This document shows positions 1 to 11,731 of a stretch of DNA of 64,000 nt, piece by piece (position 1 is the stretch's first letter; each line of letters opens with the position of its first letter). This stretch comes from Symbiodinium natans (Eukaryota; Sar; Dinophyceae; Suessiales; Symbiodiniaceae), in contig CAJNDS010000557.1 of NCBI GenBank assembly GCA_905221605.1, positions 517,682 through 581,681 on the forward strand. Reading direction: 5' to 3'. The translations under genes and the position numbers were made by a program. The notes beneath the pieces are model-generated. The model searched no databases. It worked only from the letters and a program-made list of their open reading frames with translations, and was not told the DNA's origin.

Positions 1-112
1 CTTTCGGGGGGTGTGCGCAAGGCTGTGAGCAGTTTCAGGTTTAGGTTTTAAGGGTCTGGGGCTTAAGGGATTCATTAAAGGCATTAGGGCTTCAGGGCGT
101 GGAGAGAAAGGC

Positions 113-3100
113 GAAGTGAGCCTCGATCTCCTTCTTGTCTGCTTGCACCTGGCGAAGGGAGTTGCGAACATTGGTCAGATCGAAATGGAGTGGGTATTCA
201 ACTTCTACTGAACAGGGGTTTGCACTCGGTCAGAAGGATTCGGCAATGCATATCGGGGTGCGTTGCCGGTCGGTGTTGTGGCGAAGGCTAAGTGCAGCAG
301 ACTGGCGGCCCGAAGAATAGAGGATCTACAGCCCGTATGGGCTTTGTGTAGGGTGTCTACATGTTTATTCCCCAGAGTCAGCCCTTGCCACCTTCTTTCC
401 GAACTCGTGCGCTTCGGGATTGAGGTCGGCCAGGAGGGTCTGCCAAGGGAGCAAGTTGGTTGACATGTCAAGCAGCTGTCGAAGCTGAGCCTGCCAAAAC
501 ACGGGGAGAGCTGGGAGTAAAACAGTACATCGTACAGGAGTACCGGGTACCGGCAGTGCAAGTGCTGCAGGCATATTCACCACACGGCAAGGGCACCCCT
601 ACTCTGAACGCTAACGAGCCCCGCATAGCTCCTCCAGCCAGCTTGTACTCCGCCACCCCCCCCCCCCCCCCCCCCAACCCCTCCCCCATGCTTTTCCTTG
701 GCGCTTACTTCCACCAGCGCCGTGTTGACTTTGGCGTCCACCTGCAGGATGAGGAGCATCGTCACAAACCCTGAAAGCATCTAAAAACCTAAGCGCACCC
801 TGTCCACCTTAAATCCTTCAATATCCTTCAGTCATTCAGGCTCCCTTTGCCCTTGTTTTGTCACACTTTTGGAGCCAGCACATTGTGCATGGCCCAAGAA
901 AACGTGTCAAGGGTTGGTGTGGGCTTTTCAGGATAGAGAAAGGTGCTAAGTAGTCAGTAGATGAATCTGGGATTTGGTGGCACTACCCTGTCCCTCACCC
1001 CGACATTCGAGATGAAATGTTCAAGCTTATGGTATGCTGGTCGATTGCCTTCTCTCCCCATTTTCCCGCCTCCACGCGCATGGCCCGCGAGGCGAACTCT
1101 AAGGTATTCTGAGTCTCGCCCACCTTACATGGCTGCTCCTCTCTGCAACTGCTACTGCAGCTACGATGTAAGAAGCAATTGCATGATTATCTGCCGAGAG
1201 CAAAAGCATCCCTGGCGCGTCGTCTCTCACCGAAACTCCTGCGAACCTTTATAAGATCAGCAAAAGAGGACTGGGCGTGCTATCTGGCACAGAGTGGGCT
1301 TAAAGGATGACGCTTCTCGGGCAACTGCCATCAAGAGGAGTGCAAGCAATTTGCGAAGCGAGCCGCGTGTTCCAAGGACCCATTCACGCACACGAGCAGT
1401 GCGGTGCGGCAGTTGCCACCAATCGAGCCATCGAGGATCCTACCAAGGGTTGCTGCTTTTGGGCTTGGGATCAGAGTTCAGCAAGGAGTTGGAACTTTGC
1501 CGCGATCAGTTTCAGCAAACGTTTTGTGAGTATTTCAGCTCATGACAGGTTCTTCAGTGCTCCGCTCCACACTACAGCCGCGATGCCTTAACTCAGCCGC
1601 ATGCAGCATCTGCTATAATGACCGAATCTGTCCTGGTGAGCTTGCTGTCTCGCAAAGGCACGTGCGACTTGCGCGCAGCCAGGGCGCTGACCACATTCCT
1701 CACGGCGCAAGCCCAAGATGTCTGATCCAGTGCTCGGGTCGATTTCCGGTCGGCGCTTGGGCAACTGGTGGCTAGCTGCGGTTAGCTATTAAGGGTAGTG
1801 TTTTGGTTCGGCTACATCACCGAAAGCACACATGTCCGACGCCCGAGCCGAGCAGGAAGTCTAGCTGACAACCCTCCCTCTGCAATCACCAACCCCGACG
1901 GCACAGCACGAGGGTCCCAAAGGCCAGAAGGCTGCGGTTGATGTTCGTGGCTTCCTGGCCATCATGAGGCCAGCACACAGCACACGGTCTGCTCCCACTC
2001 ACGTCGAGATGAAACGGATCCTGGCCAAGGCCCCTTCCCTCACAAAAACGAAACCATGGCACCCACAGAACACAAGAATTCCTCCCGAAGCCAAAGCCTG
2101 GCTCGGGTGCCTGAAAGCGCATGCCTTCGGAGCCCGACTTCTTGACCTTCGCTTGGCTACGGTTTCCTCCAGACCCTGCATCCTCATCTGCCAGGAACAG
2201 CACAAGCACCCCATCTGCGCACGCTCTCACTGAAACCCGACAGCAACTACCGCTGTAGGTCAACTCAGTGCTGCCCACATTTGGATTTTAGCGCCTTCTG
2301 AGCCTGACCCTCAGACCCCCGAACCGCGACTTACTGCGGGTGCATAGGGCAGCGGCGCGCTCAGACCCAGCAAGGTCCACGACATTCAGCCTCCGCCGAG
2401 AACAATTGGCTGGATTGGAGGGGTTCGACTGTCAGGGGGCAATCAGGTGATTCTTGAGGACCCTGTACGAGTTTCAACCTTCCTGCGTGCAAAGGTCTGG
2501 AACCAATAAGTTCGGGCCAAGTACGTTAGTCAAGACTTCTAGGCTTTAGGGCTCTAAGATCAACCCTTGTCAGAAGGGAACGCTTGCCGTTCTCAAGCTT
2601 CAGTTAAGCAGAGGGGCTCTAATAAACTCAGTGAGCTGCGAAGTGTGTTTCACCGACTTATGCAAAACAAGGCCACCAATGAGTATGCGGCGTAAAAGCT
2701 CATGGTTCAAAAGCATATTTCGTCGGCACATTCCTGGGCGCAGGAACCCTACGGTGTCTCAAGTATGGCCCGGCAGTTCCACGATGAACTCCTGGGATCT
2801 GCGCCTCAAAAGGCCCGAAACCCTGGGCATGTTTAGGGTTTAGGGTTTAGGGTTTAGGGTTTAGGGTTTAGGGTCCCCTCCCCTCCTGGCAACCTCCGGC
2901 CTTGCGATGGTGCACTCTACCTTCTGCCCGGTCTTCGAAGCTTCGAAAACGCGCTCGCGCTTACCTTGGAAGTGCGCTTGCGGGGTGGCGAGGCATGGAG
3001 ACGTTGAGGGTTTAGGGTTTAGGGTTTAGGGTTTAGGGAAAAAAGGACCGCCGTGATCCCCCACAGATGTGTGCCATGGCTCGCTCCTGCAGGCCCCGGC

Positions 3101-6100
3101 CCCTGGATCCAAAACCCTAAGCCCCAGAAACCCCAGTTCGCTACTGCACTGATTTCTGGATAAGGGGGTTTCCAAAATTAAGGGTACCTTTTTTAGGTCC
3201 ATATTACAAGTGATCCGACTATTTGAGGGGCAATATTAAGGGTCCCTTATTGTCGTGACCCCCACATAAGGCTGGCAGCTGATCCGAAGTTGGAAGATGG
3301 CGTGGCTCCGGCTGGAAGCCTCCGCGCGGAGCATTCGCTGAGAGCGCACATGGTTGAGGGGCTCAGACTCTCGACATCATACAAACATTCTCGTTCGTAA
3401 CATGAAAACCAAAAAATATGTGTATATGTATATACACATATATAACACAGATGCTCGTCTGTTGCTTTGCTAACGGGTTCAGGGAGGAGTAAAGAAGGTT
3501 ACAGTGCCCCAGCTGATGCAGCTTGAGATCACCAGTATCTGCGTCTGAGTCCCCAAACACTGTAAACCCCCCCCCCCAAAAAAAAAAGTAAGCTCAAAAA
3601 CCGCTCCTTGTGAATCTCCAAGAAAACCCTAAATCCCCTAAATCCCCTCAAACCCGAAGCCCTAAACCCTAAACCCTAAACCCTAAAACTCTAAACCCAA
3701 AAACCCTAAACCCTAAACCCCCCAAACTTCATAATGGAGGCAGGCCTTCACCCAGCCTGAGACATCCTCCAGGCTGACAGGGTTTAGGGTTTAGGGTTTA
3801 GGGTTTAGGGTTTGGGGTTTAGGGTTTAGGGTTTAGGGCTTAGGGTTTAGGGTTTAGGGCTTCGGGTCTGGGGTTTTAGGGCTTGACTCCAGCGGCCTTG
3901 TTCATCTTGGTCTCCGCGTAGACGACGTTGGCGCGAGCTCGCGTGAAGGCTTCCTTCAAGCATGCTCGCCGATCCCCAAAGAAGGGGCTGCGGGAAAATA
4001 CTACGAACACCATTCATGAAACTATAATAAGAAGAATATTATAAGTAGGAATATGATTATGATTATGATTATTTTGATTATGATGATGATTACTATTATT
4101 ATTATTATGATTCATATGAATCATCCTAATTATTAAGGATCCCTGAGCTGCCAAGTTTGGTGTTTGGAGTTCTTCGCCTTCGCCCGCATGCTCGGATCAT
4201 CCCGGCCGGTCCAGCGGAAGATGAAACCCCGCACCAGAATTGAGAAGTACCAGGGTTTGGGGTTTAGGGTTTAGGGCCTAGGGAGTACCTACACCCTACT
4301 GCATCGGAATCGAAGGAAAAGGACGAATCCTTTGTTTGTGAGCGTGGACGCCTCCTGGAGATACTCATGCTTCTGATGCTTGCCTTGCCAACAGTCAACC
4401 GGAGTCTAGACGACAATGCAATCTCAAGTATACACGATGGCTCGACGAGGCGTGTCACGGATTCATGCGCCTATACTCCCATAAGTGGAGCGCTCGATCC
4501 AAATCGATATAAGCACAAATAAGCCTATCTATCTACATATATGCTGTATATTCTATCAAGGAGAGCTGTATATACTTGGGCCACCAGCTCAATTGCTCTC
4601 TTGCGGGCGGGCGTCCAGCATCTCATCGGGCTTTGTGCATCGGATCCAGGTCAGCCCATTGACCACGCCGCCGTCGCGGACGTTCAGGTTGTGTCCTTCG
4701 AGGCGAGCCGAGTTCATCGGTATTGACAGGCTCCAAAATCGGGGAGACACATCCAAAACTCAACGAAACTTCTGGAAATGAGGCTGGCTCGAAATCTGCG
4801 CCCCTTATAGGAAGCTATAAAGTACAGGGGCGATGAAGAGTTCGCGATGAATCACCACCATAAGCTGGCTGAGCATCCGATGCCGCTCTGGTGTTCAGAG
4901 TTCAGCAGGTCGTCAACTTGTTCATTGTAGACCTGCCAGCGCAATCTGGAATGCCGGACAATGGAGTCAGATCGTAGAAAAGTATACAGGGTTTATAGTA
5001 GGAAAACAGGGTTAGGGTTTAGGGTTTAGGGTTTAGGGTTTAGGGTTTAGGGTTTAGGGTTTAGGGTTTAGGGTTTAGGGTTTAGGGTTTCATTCAAGAA
5101 GGAGGTTCGGGAGGCAGCTGGCCGTCGACCCAAACCCCACCAAAGCAGCCCCCGCCTGAACCGCTGCCGCCTCGATGTCGTAAACGTTTGCAACATCTTG
5201 GCTGATCATCAGAAACCTTGGTCCCAATAAAACCCCCTGAAGCCCGACTATAAGCTCTATCAACACCAAAGCCTTAAGAATCCCAAACCCATGTAATCCC
5301 TCAAGGTTCCCAAGCAGCTGGGATTTCAGGTGTTGCAACTTAATGTGGGGCCTTCGTGGTGGAGCTCTTGGTGCGGTTCACGAGGCCTCCGGCTCCCTCA
5401 CTCCCACCCAAAAGGCCCAGAGACCTACACCTAAAAAGTGTAGGGCTTTCGGGGCTTAGGGTAGCTTTGTAGGGGCCCCAGACCCGAAAGACAAGCCCGA
5501 GTCCCGAGGCCTTCCCGAAGACCCAAACCTTCCGAACCCCAGCAGGAAGCTCGAAACTGAGCCCCTCGGGCTCTCTGCAGCCTCAGGGCAAAGATGCCAC
5601 CAGCCGGGGTAGCAGCCCTGCCTCAGTCGGGTCAGGTAGCTGGGTTTTGGGGTTCGGGGTCCAATCGACCCTCATCGGAACCTGTCATAAGGGCTTTAAG
5701 GATTGGGGCTTAAGGAGGGGCTGCATGAAGAAGGCTGAAGTGTCGACGTGCTGCTGTTGTGTGTGCGGATTGCCGTGGCAGCCGTTTGGGGTCTTCATTG
5801 GACTATATAACAAGTACTGCTTGCCTCATAGTGATACCGCAAGCCCTCACATCTGTCGGATCGGATTGGCCTGCTTCTAAGCCCAGGTCTTCAGTGAGCA
5901 AAGGCCTACTCTGGAGCCACGACCTTGCTTGCCCAACAATCCCTTCTGGAGCCTCTTCTCCCTTGGCGCTCTGGTGCAGCAGGGAGTGCGTCTGGGGCAG
6001 GGCGTTGAGGTCTGTTCCCGCATTCAGCAAGACTCTAGAATCTGCTAAACTACGTACCCGCGGAAGACCCTAAGCCGACATCTTGGCCTTGCACTCAGGA

Positions 6101-9100
6101 GTGGCCCTGAAGCCCTAGAGTCACGAACGCTTAGCATCCTTAAGCTCTGCATACTCAGTGCTCCCACGTCTCGGCCCAGATCTCCAAATGCCAGGGGCCG
6201 ATTCCTAACACCTCAGAAGGGACCATAAATAACCCTAAACCCTAAATAAACCCTAAACCCTAAACCCTAAACCCTAAACCCTAAACCCTAAACCCTAAAC
6301 CCTAAACCCTAAACCCTAAACCCTAAACCCTAAACCCTAAACCCTAAACCCTAAACCCTAAACCCTAAACCCTAAACCCAAACCCTAAACCCTAAACCCT
6401 AAACCCTAAACCGTTTCATTCACCTGCAACATCGCCCCAAGGGCGTACCTTGCCGGAGCCGGTCTGTCCGTAGGCCAGGACGGTGCCGTTGATGCCCCGG
6501 AGCGCCTCAAAGGTGGGAGCAAAGACGCTCCAATCTTCAAGGCGTTTAGAGTTTAGGGTTTACCCTAAACCCTAAACCCTAAACCCTAAACCCTAAACCC
6601 TAAACCCTAAAACCTAAACCCTAAACCCTAAACCCTAAACCCTAAACCCTAAACCCCAAACCCTAAACCCTAACCCAAATCTGCCTTGGCTCGAACCCTG
6701 AGTCTACCTAAACTCGGGGTTTGGGGTGTGAAGTCACTGGGCCACGTGCGCATGTGGCAAGCGGGCGCACAAGGAGTTACATTTCAGGCCTCGCGCAGGA
6801 CAGGAAGCCCAATCTGCATGAAGACGTCACGCTGCGCCTTGGGGCCCGCAAAATGTACTTTTCTATACCACTATAGATTGATAAATATAAATATATATAT
6901 ATATATGTACATATCTGTATTTATATCTATGTATATTTATATCTATATCTATATTCATATCATTTGCTGATCTACTTATTTTTTACTTACACAGAAACGT
7001 ACTGGTTTATATTTCTACCTGTTTTGTGGTTTAATAACTTTGTTGCAATATTTGGAATGTTGTGCGTGTGCCTTGGACGAAGTGGCTTTCGGGACAACAC
7101 ACTCGCGGTGCTGACACCTGGTTGGGATTAAGGGGCTCGCGGCTGCGGAAGGACTCAAGGTTTAGGATTTACAGCGGGGGTTAGGGTTTAGGGTTTAGGG
7201 TTTAGGGTTTAGGGTTTAGGGTTTAGGGTTTAGGGTTTAGGGGTTAGGGTTTAGGGTTTAGGGTTTAGGGTTTAGGGTTATGCCATCAATGCCTGGTCTG
7301 AGCGGACTCCGACATGAAAAAAAATGAGCCGAAGTGGCCGACTGCTCCCCGAAGACTCCGTCGAAGGCAAACTCCTCCAAGAGGTTTAGGGTTTAGGGTT
7401 TAGGGTATGCTTAAAGCGCAGCATGCTGGTACGTGCACTGCAGACGAATGAACACGTCGACCCGGGCTTGAAAGCTATAGTATAGAACGCTTCAGGACCC
7501 CACTGGAAACAGCCAGCTTCCATTTGCACGCGCTCGTTTGGCAAGTATGCTGCAATCCATAGTCCAATCGGGCATGCTGGGCATGCGAAAATCGCCCAAG
7601 ATCGAATCAAGGATCTTTGGGTAACTGCGTGCAGAGGCACAGATGCGAGATGCCAAATGTCTCTCTAAGAGTACCTGTGCTGCTCTGGGGACTAGAAGCT
7701 GGGCGCTTGTCCGCGCCTTTTTAGGTGCAGGCTCTCCTCGTACTAGGTACATACCCCTTGAAAAAGGGGACTTCCTCTCTCTTTTGAGGATCTCTAGGCC
7801 TTGATCGCCGGGGCGTCCCAGCCCTTTGCCTGCAAAGCGGCCGCGATGTAGTTGCATCTCTTTGCATTCACTCCAAGATCACTGTCTCCCACCCGCGAGG
7901 CGCTTCGAACTGCCACGCTGCTGTCTCCCACGCTCACTTCAAAGTCATCAACGAAGGGCTGGCCACCGTTGAAGAACTTGGCAAAGTTGCCGAGTCCTGA
8001 CTTGAACTCCAAGCGCGCGTAGCCCTTGTCGGCAAGGGTGTCGACAGCATAGGACCATCCACCCAAGTCGACACCGTCCTGTCCAGCCTGGGGGTAAGCA
8101 TCGATGACCGCTTTGAGCTGGCTCACCGCCTCTCCCTTGCTCGTTCCTGCCGGCCACGCCCAAGCGCTCATCTTCGTCTTGTCAGTGGACGCCGTGGACC
8201 AGCAGTTGTTGGCGCCAGGGTTGCAGGCTTTAACGTCTGCCGTTGCTGCCTCGGCACCCAACAAGAGCATGGCAGCTGTGGCTGGGGCCGCCAACGCACT
8301 GCGGCGGCTGACGGAAGGGACGAAGGCTGGCACAGCGCACAACAACAGGGCACTGGCTGCCAGCAGTGCCATCCCTGATCGTCCACGACGTTGCGCCATG
8401 ACAGCAGAGTCAAGGGAGCTAGGGAGAGGGTGGGGAAGCTTTTGGCTGCGGGCCCTTGAAAGTTTGCGACATCTCATGAGCAACAACAAAAAGCTGTGCG
8501 ATCACACGCTGCTGGCGCCTTCGGCTCAGGTGATGCCGACGACAGTTCTGCCTTTGTTGACAGACTGTGATATTTGGCATTCTCCGGGCATTTTGGGGTC
8601 GCCCGAGTCTTCCCACAGCAGCCCTAACACGACCAACATACTGCATACGTGATAGCGCATTCAACCCTGGAAGGGTCGCTCCTGGCACAAGCAGGTCGTG
8701 CCTGTAGAAGTTGCTGAAAGTGCAACCCTGCCCCGTCTGCCTGACCATTGAGGATCCTCTCGACAGCCTCGGCGTCGTTGCGCACCCGCACCTGGCTGAC
8801 CAGCCTTTGAATGTGGCGCATCTCGCACAGCCTTCCCAACCGAACTCGAGTGCGGCCAGCTTTTGGGACGGTTTGTAAGTGAATTCTCAACGATGCTGGC
8901 CAAAATGTCGATACAGTACTGATCACGATTCTACAGTATTCTACATGAGCTCATGATTTTGGCATGGCTTCCAGCACAGGTCCAGCACAGGGAGGCTCTG
9001 CGAAAGGAAACTCGGCTGAGGTCCTGCCCACAGCATTACGCACACATGCCGAGGTCTCGCCTTAAAGCCGATGTCAAACCTCCAGGATACTACCCCCCTG

Positions 9101-9954
9101 CCCCCCACCCCCTAAACCCCAAAACTTCCCCGACACCATCCTAAACCCTAAACCCTAAACCCCAACAAGCCCCCGAAACCACCCGAAACCCGAAACCCGA
9201 AACCCTAAACCCTAAACCCTGTTCAATGGCAGGTGTGGGGTGCCATCTTCGTCGACTCGCAGCACTCGACTGCGGTGCTGGGGCCATGATCCTGCCGAGG
9301 CCAGGCCCATGATCTGGCTTCAGGGTTTAGGGTTTAGGGCTTCCAGGGTTTAGGGTTTAGGGTTTAGGGTTTAGAGTGTAGAGTTTAGGGCCTTCCAGGG
9401 TTTAGGGTTTAGGGTTTAGGGTTGAGGGGCTTCTAGGGGCTTATTTGGGCTTGTTGATGGCGTGCATAGGGTGTGTCGGGTCTTTGCTTACAGTGCTTTT
9501 TGGCCTATTCTGGGGATACGAAGGTGTGCAGGGGCTGCAGGGTCTCTAGGGTGTATAGGCTATCTGGTTCATGGATAAAAACCAATGAAACCTTTAAAAA
9601 AGTGAACTGCAATCCTACAAAGCACTTACCACCGCCAACCGGCAGACATAAGGCTGCGCCGCTTTGAAGGCAGGCCTGTTCAATCGGAGGCCGGACACGC
9701 GCCCAAACCTGCAGGAGCAAGCAAGCGCTTCGTGTTTTTGGGGGGGAAGGGAGGCGGGGGAAGGCTGCAAGGCACCGTCAGGGCCCGTCCTTGCGGTTGG
9801 GATAAAAATTATCAACTTGCGCGGGACGCCCGTTGTGAGCGCTGTCTCTAGCAAGGTTGATTTGGGCTATGCAGCACCTCAGAGACCGTGAGCATTGCAC
9901 CCATGGCCCTCCCCCCAGCCGCCGTGCCTGAACTCGCCCAGTCGCAGAGTCCAT
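113..9954 (-). CDS. kinesin motor protein, about 21 short exons, 3' end beyond the left edge or near it
   Basis: Microtubule motor ATPase. Exons with agreeing phases: 9928-9954 (MDSATGRVQ), 9663-9708 (VWARVRPPIEQ), 9218-9291, 7330-7374 (EFAFDGVFGE), 6449-6534 (P-loop, AYGQTGSGK), 5929-5991 (THSLL), 5590-5621 (GLLPRLVASL), 5156-5201, 4887-4932 (VYNEQVDDLL), 4605-4695, 3897-3987 (VVYAETKMNK), 3280-3319 (ASSRSHAIFQLRI, switch I), 2901-2932, 2335-2390 (LNVVDLAGSERA, switch II), 2111-2187, 1917-1954 (EATNINRSLLAFG), 1633-1698 (HVPLRDSKLTR), 1364-1439 (GSIGGNCRTALLVCV), 1070-1123 (TLEFASRAMRVE), 709-741, 392-490 and 113-148. These cover an N-terminal motor domain from start to neck linker, then a short predicted stalk. 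The last exon either stops at 92 or splices on. Most donors are GC, two are GA. The phase between exons 4 and 5 and around 2932-3280 is not settled. The subfamily is not assigned. Confidence 0.88.
5011..5091 (+). repeat. interstitial telomeric array, TTTAGGG orientation
   Basis: About 11 nearly perfect TTTAGGG units inside a kinesin intron, between the exons ending at 5156 and starting at 4932. Confidence 0.95.
6229..6417 (-). repeat. interstitial telomeric array, CCCTAAA orientation
   Basis: About 26 CCCTAAA units, one of the longest arrays in the window. It ends 32 bp to the left of the kinesin P-loop exon (6449-6534). A second array lies on that exon's other side at 6551-6674. Confidence 0.95.
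7794..8399 (-). CDS. plastid (probably thylakoid lumen) DUF1499 protein, intronless
   Basis: 201-residue single-exon gene. The N-terminus has a hydrophobic signal segment (LLAASALLLCAVPA) followed directly by FVPS. A Phe just after signal cleavage is typical of peridinin-plastid targeting. Next come a short basic/Ala transit region (SRRSALAAP) and a second hydrophobic stretch ending AATADVKA, which looks like a lumen signal. The mature part has DUF1499 features: a Cys-containing start (CNPGANNCWS), a KGYARLEFKSG strand, FVDDFEVSVG and the signature VRSASRVGDSDLGVN near the C-terminus. The start at 8399 was preferred over the in-frame Met at 8489 because it leaves the targeting peptide at the extreme N-terminus and lies 20 nt after a good trans-splice acceptor. 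The gene lies wholly inside a kinesin intron (9217 to 7375) on the same strand. Its biochemical function is unknown. Confidence 0.9.
   Translation of the reverse strand: MAQRRGRSGMALLAASALLLCAVPAFVPSVSRRSALAAPATAAMLLLGAEAATADVKACNPGANNCWSTASTDKTKMSAWAWPAGTSKGEAVSQLKAVIDAYPQAGQDGVDLGGWSYAVDTLADKGYARLEFKSGLGNFAKFFNGGQPFVDDFEVSVGDSSVAVRSASRVGDSDLGVNAKRCNYIAAALQAKGWDAPAIKA
8419..8434 (-). promoter_or_regulatory. putative spliced-leader trans-splice acceptor of the DUF1499 gene
   Basis: On the minus strand a pyrimidine-rich run (CCCCACCCTCTCCCTAG) ends in AG at 8420-8419, about 20 nt upstream of the ATG at 8399. Dinoflagellate mRNAs receive a 22-nt spliced leader at such sites. This would make the nested gene an independent transcription unit and not part of the kinesin message. 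No intact relict leader sequence follows the AG. Confidence 0.5.
8660..8905 (-). CDS. possible coding exon(s) of unknown function inside the kinesin intron
   Basis: An open minus-strand frame contains the charged, helix-like segment VRVRNDAEAVERILN. It is bounded by a CAG|GTG acceptor and an AATG|GTCAGG donor at about 8749-8794. A longer reading (LGRLCEMRHIQRLV just upstream) is open too. It lies between kinesin exons 3 and 4 but its end phase does not match exon 4, so it may be an unrelated exon or chance. No family was recognised. Confidence 0.25.
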
Positions 9955-10911
9955 GGGTGAAACGTTCAGGCCCAGAATGTGGCTGACGAAGCTGCTAACA
10001 CTATCCCGAAGCCTGTGGCGTATCTAGCTTGCTACACTGTGTCAACCTCGGCTTCCTTGGAAGACCTTTGCTAACCACAGGAACCTTCGGCCGGCGCGGT
10101 CAGCAAGGAGGTGTTACCCTAAACCCTAAACCTTACCCCCTTAACCCTGGATCTTGGGGGGTTTCGGCCATACCAAGCTGAACCGAAGGACTGGAGGATA
10201 CCAGTTTGAACCGAAACCTGAAGCTCAACCTTTAAGGAAGGGGGGGGGGGGTCAGGAGGAGGGGGGTTGACGGGGAATTAAGAGGGTTTCAGGCGGTTTA
10301 GGGAGGGGGGGGGGGTTAGCCCGCCCCACTTAGAGAGATTTAGAGAGGGCCCAGTGGGCGGCTTCTGCCGTTGCCCACGTGCGAGAGGTTGCGCATAATA
10401 GGTTATACCTTAAGAGCCCAAAACCTTCCTTCTTGAGGTCCCCCAAGAATCCTATGAAAGCGTGTTATCATAAGGTACTTCAAACATTCATGAACCTTGC
10501 GCGCCCTCAACCGCCACTTCAAGGCTTGTGCTTAGGAAATAGGTTTAAGGGGGTTTTCACTGAAACAACTCAGGGGGCCATGATACTGTATTGACTATAC
10601 GAATATATTATACTAGATTTTGCCATATTACACTTTAGGCTACATGATACTATATTCATGTACTACAAGAGCGGCCAGTGATAGAACCCCGCCGCCAGCA
10701 ACGCCAAACCAAGGCAGGGGGGCGGAGCCTTTGGCAGCTCCACTGTTCTGACTGCCACCTGCGACTCCACCGCCCTTCCAGAACCCACGGAGTTGACGAA
10801 ACAGTATAGTATATAAAACAAGGTAGTATAATATGTGTGTTTGTAATAGAGTATAATGTGTACTTGTAGTGAAATACCTCGTATAAAATCCGGTTGATGT
10901 AGAGTATAATA

Positions 10912-11391
10912 TAGTTCTTTCATCCACACATATCTGGCATACTTTGGGCCGCCTTTCGCCCACACCACACGCTTCAAGTTGCAGCTGCTGAGTTAGAGAA
11001 CAGGCGATAGCATTCAAATCAGCTTTCAACTGCGATACCTCCTCGCACGAGGACTCAGAAATGGGATGAAAATCGCGGTCGCCGCAGGCGGGGCCCTGTT
11101 CTCGCCTTCTCGGCCGTCGCGCAGCGCGTGGAAGCCTTCCATGCTTTGGCAGGCGTCCGGCAACCCAAAAAACTATCCCTGCGCTCGGCGTGCAGAGGCC
11201 TGCCCTCCTTCCCCCCCCCCCCCCGCCCCCGCCTCGCTGGCCACCACGGGATCCGGACTGAAGAGGATGGAGGGAGACTCGGGGCTTCCTTTGCAAGGCT
11301 GGGAGCTGTTTGTAGAGATCAGACCTCTGGGCATCAAAGCGGTGCAGCGCGGGAGCTAAGATGGCTTCGTTAAAGTTGCTGCGCATCCGCA
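10912..11391 (-). CDS. unidentified gene fragment with a possible C-terminal RING-type motif
   Basis: Minus-strand exon 10912-11041 starts at GCGAG|GAGGTATCG. It reads an amphipathic helix (EEVSQLKADLNAIACSLTQQ) followed by PKVCQICVDERT, which resembles the first Cys pair of a RING finger after a coiled coil. The remaining zinc ligands were not found downstream. Two further coding-like segments lie upstream: about 11100-11142 (GFHALRDGREGENR) and about 11338-11391 (NFNEAILAPALHRFDAQ, ending at an AG|GTCTGA donor). The order is head-to-tail with the kinesin gene. A RING E3 ligase would be a guess. The exon edges are approximate. Confidence 0.35.
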
Positions 11392-11731
11392 CATGAAGGA
11401 CACGGATCTGGACTGGAAGGCTGCATTGCATGGTGAGGGGCCTGCTTCAAGCATTCGGAAATGGACGAGAAGGAACAACTCTCAAAGCTCAACGGTTTCT
11501 GCAACTTGCAAATTTTGCTGATGGCGACAGGGATAAGTTCGGAGGCCTGGGCTTGTGAAAGCCGTACCCCTCGCGTGCCCACACGCAATTCGCACCAGCC
11601 TGCAAGCCTGACCCACAACTAGTTCATGGTTGGGACAATATTCAAAACTAAATTTTCTGATTCCTTATAGGGTTTAAGTAGCCTTAAACATGTAAAATGG
11701 TACCCCAACTATGACAAAGACAACTCCTCAG

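Noticed and set aside
8434-8460. Faint similarity to a relict dinoflagellate spliced leader (CCGCAGCCA) upstream of the DUF1499 gene
   Set aside because: Only nine bases resemble the leader start and the rest does not match, so it was not called.
8104-8652. 182-codon plus-strand ORF opposite the DUF1499 gene
   Set aside because: It is an antisense shadow. The minus frame has a full family match and targeting peptide.
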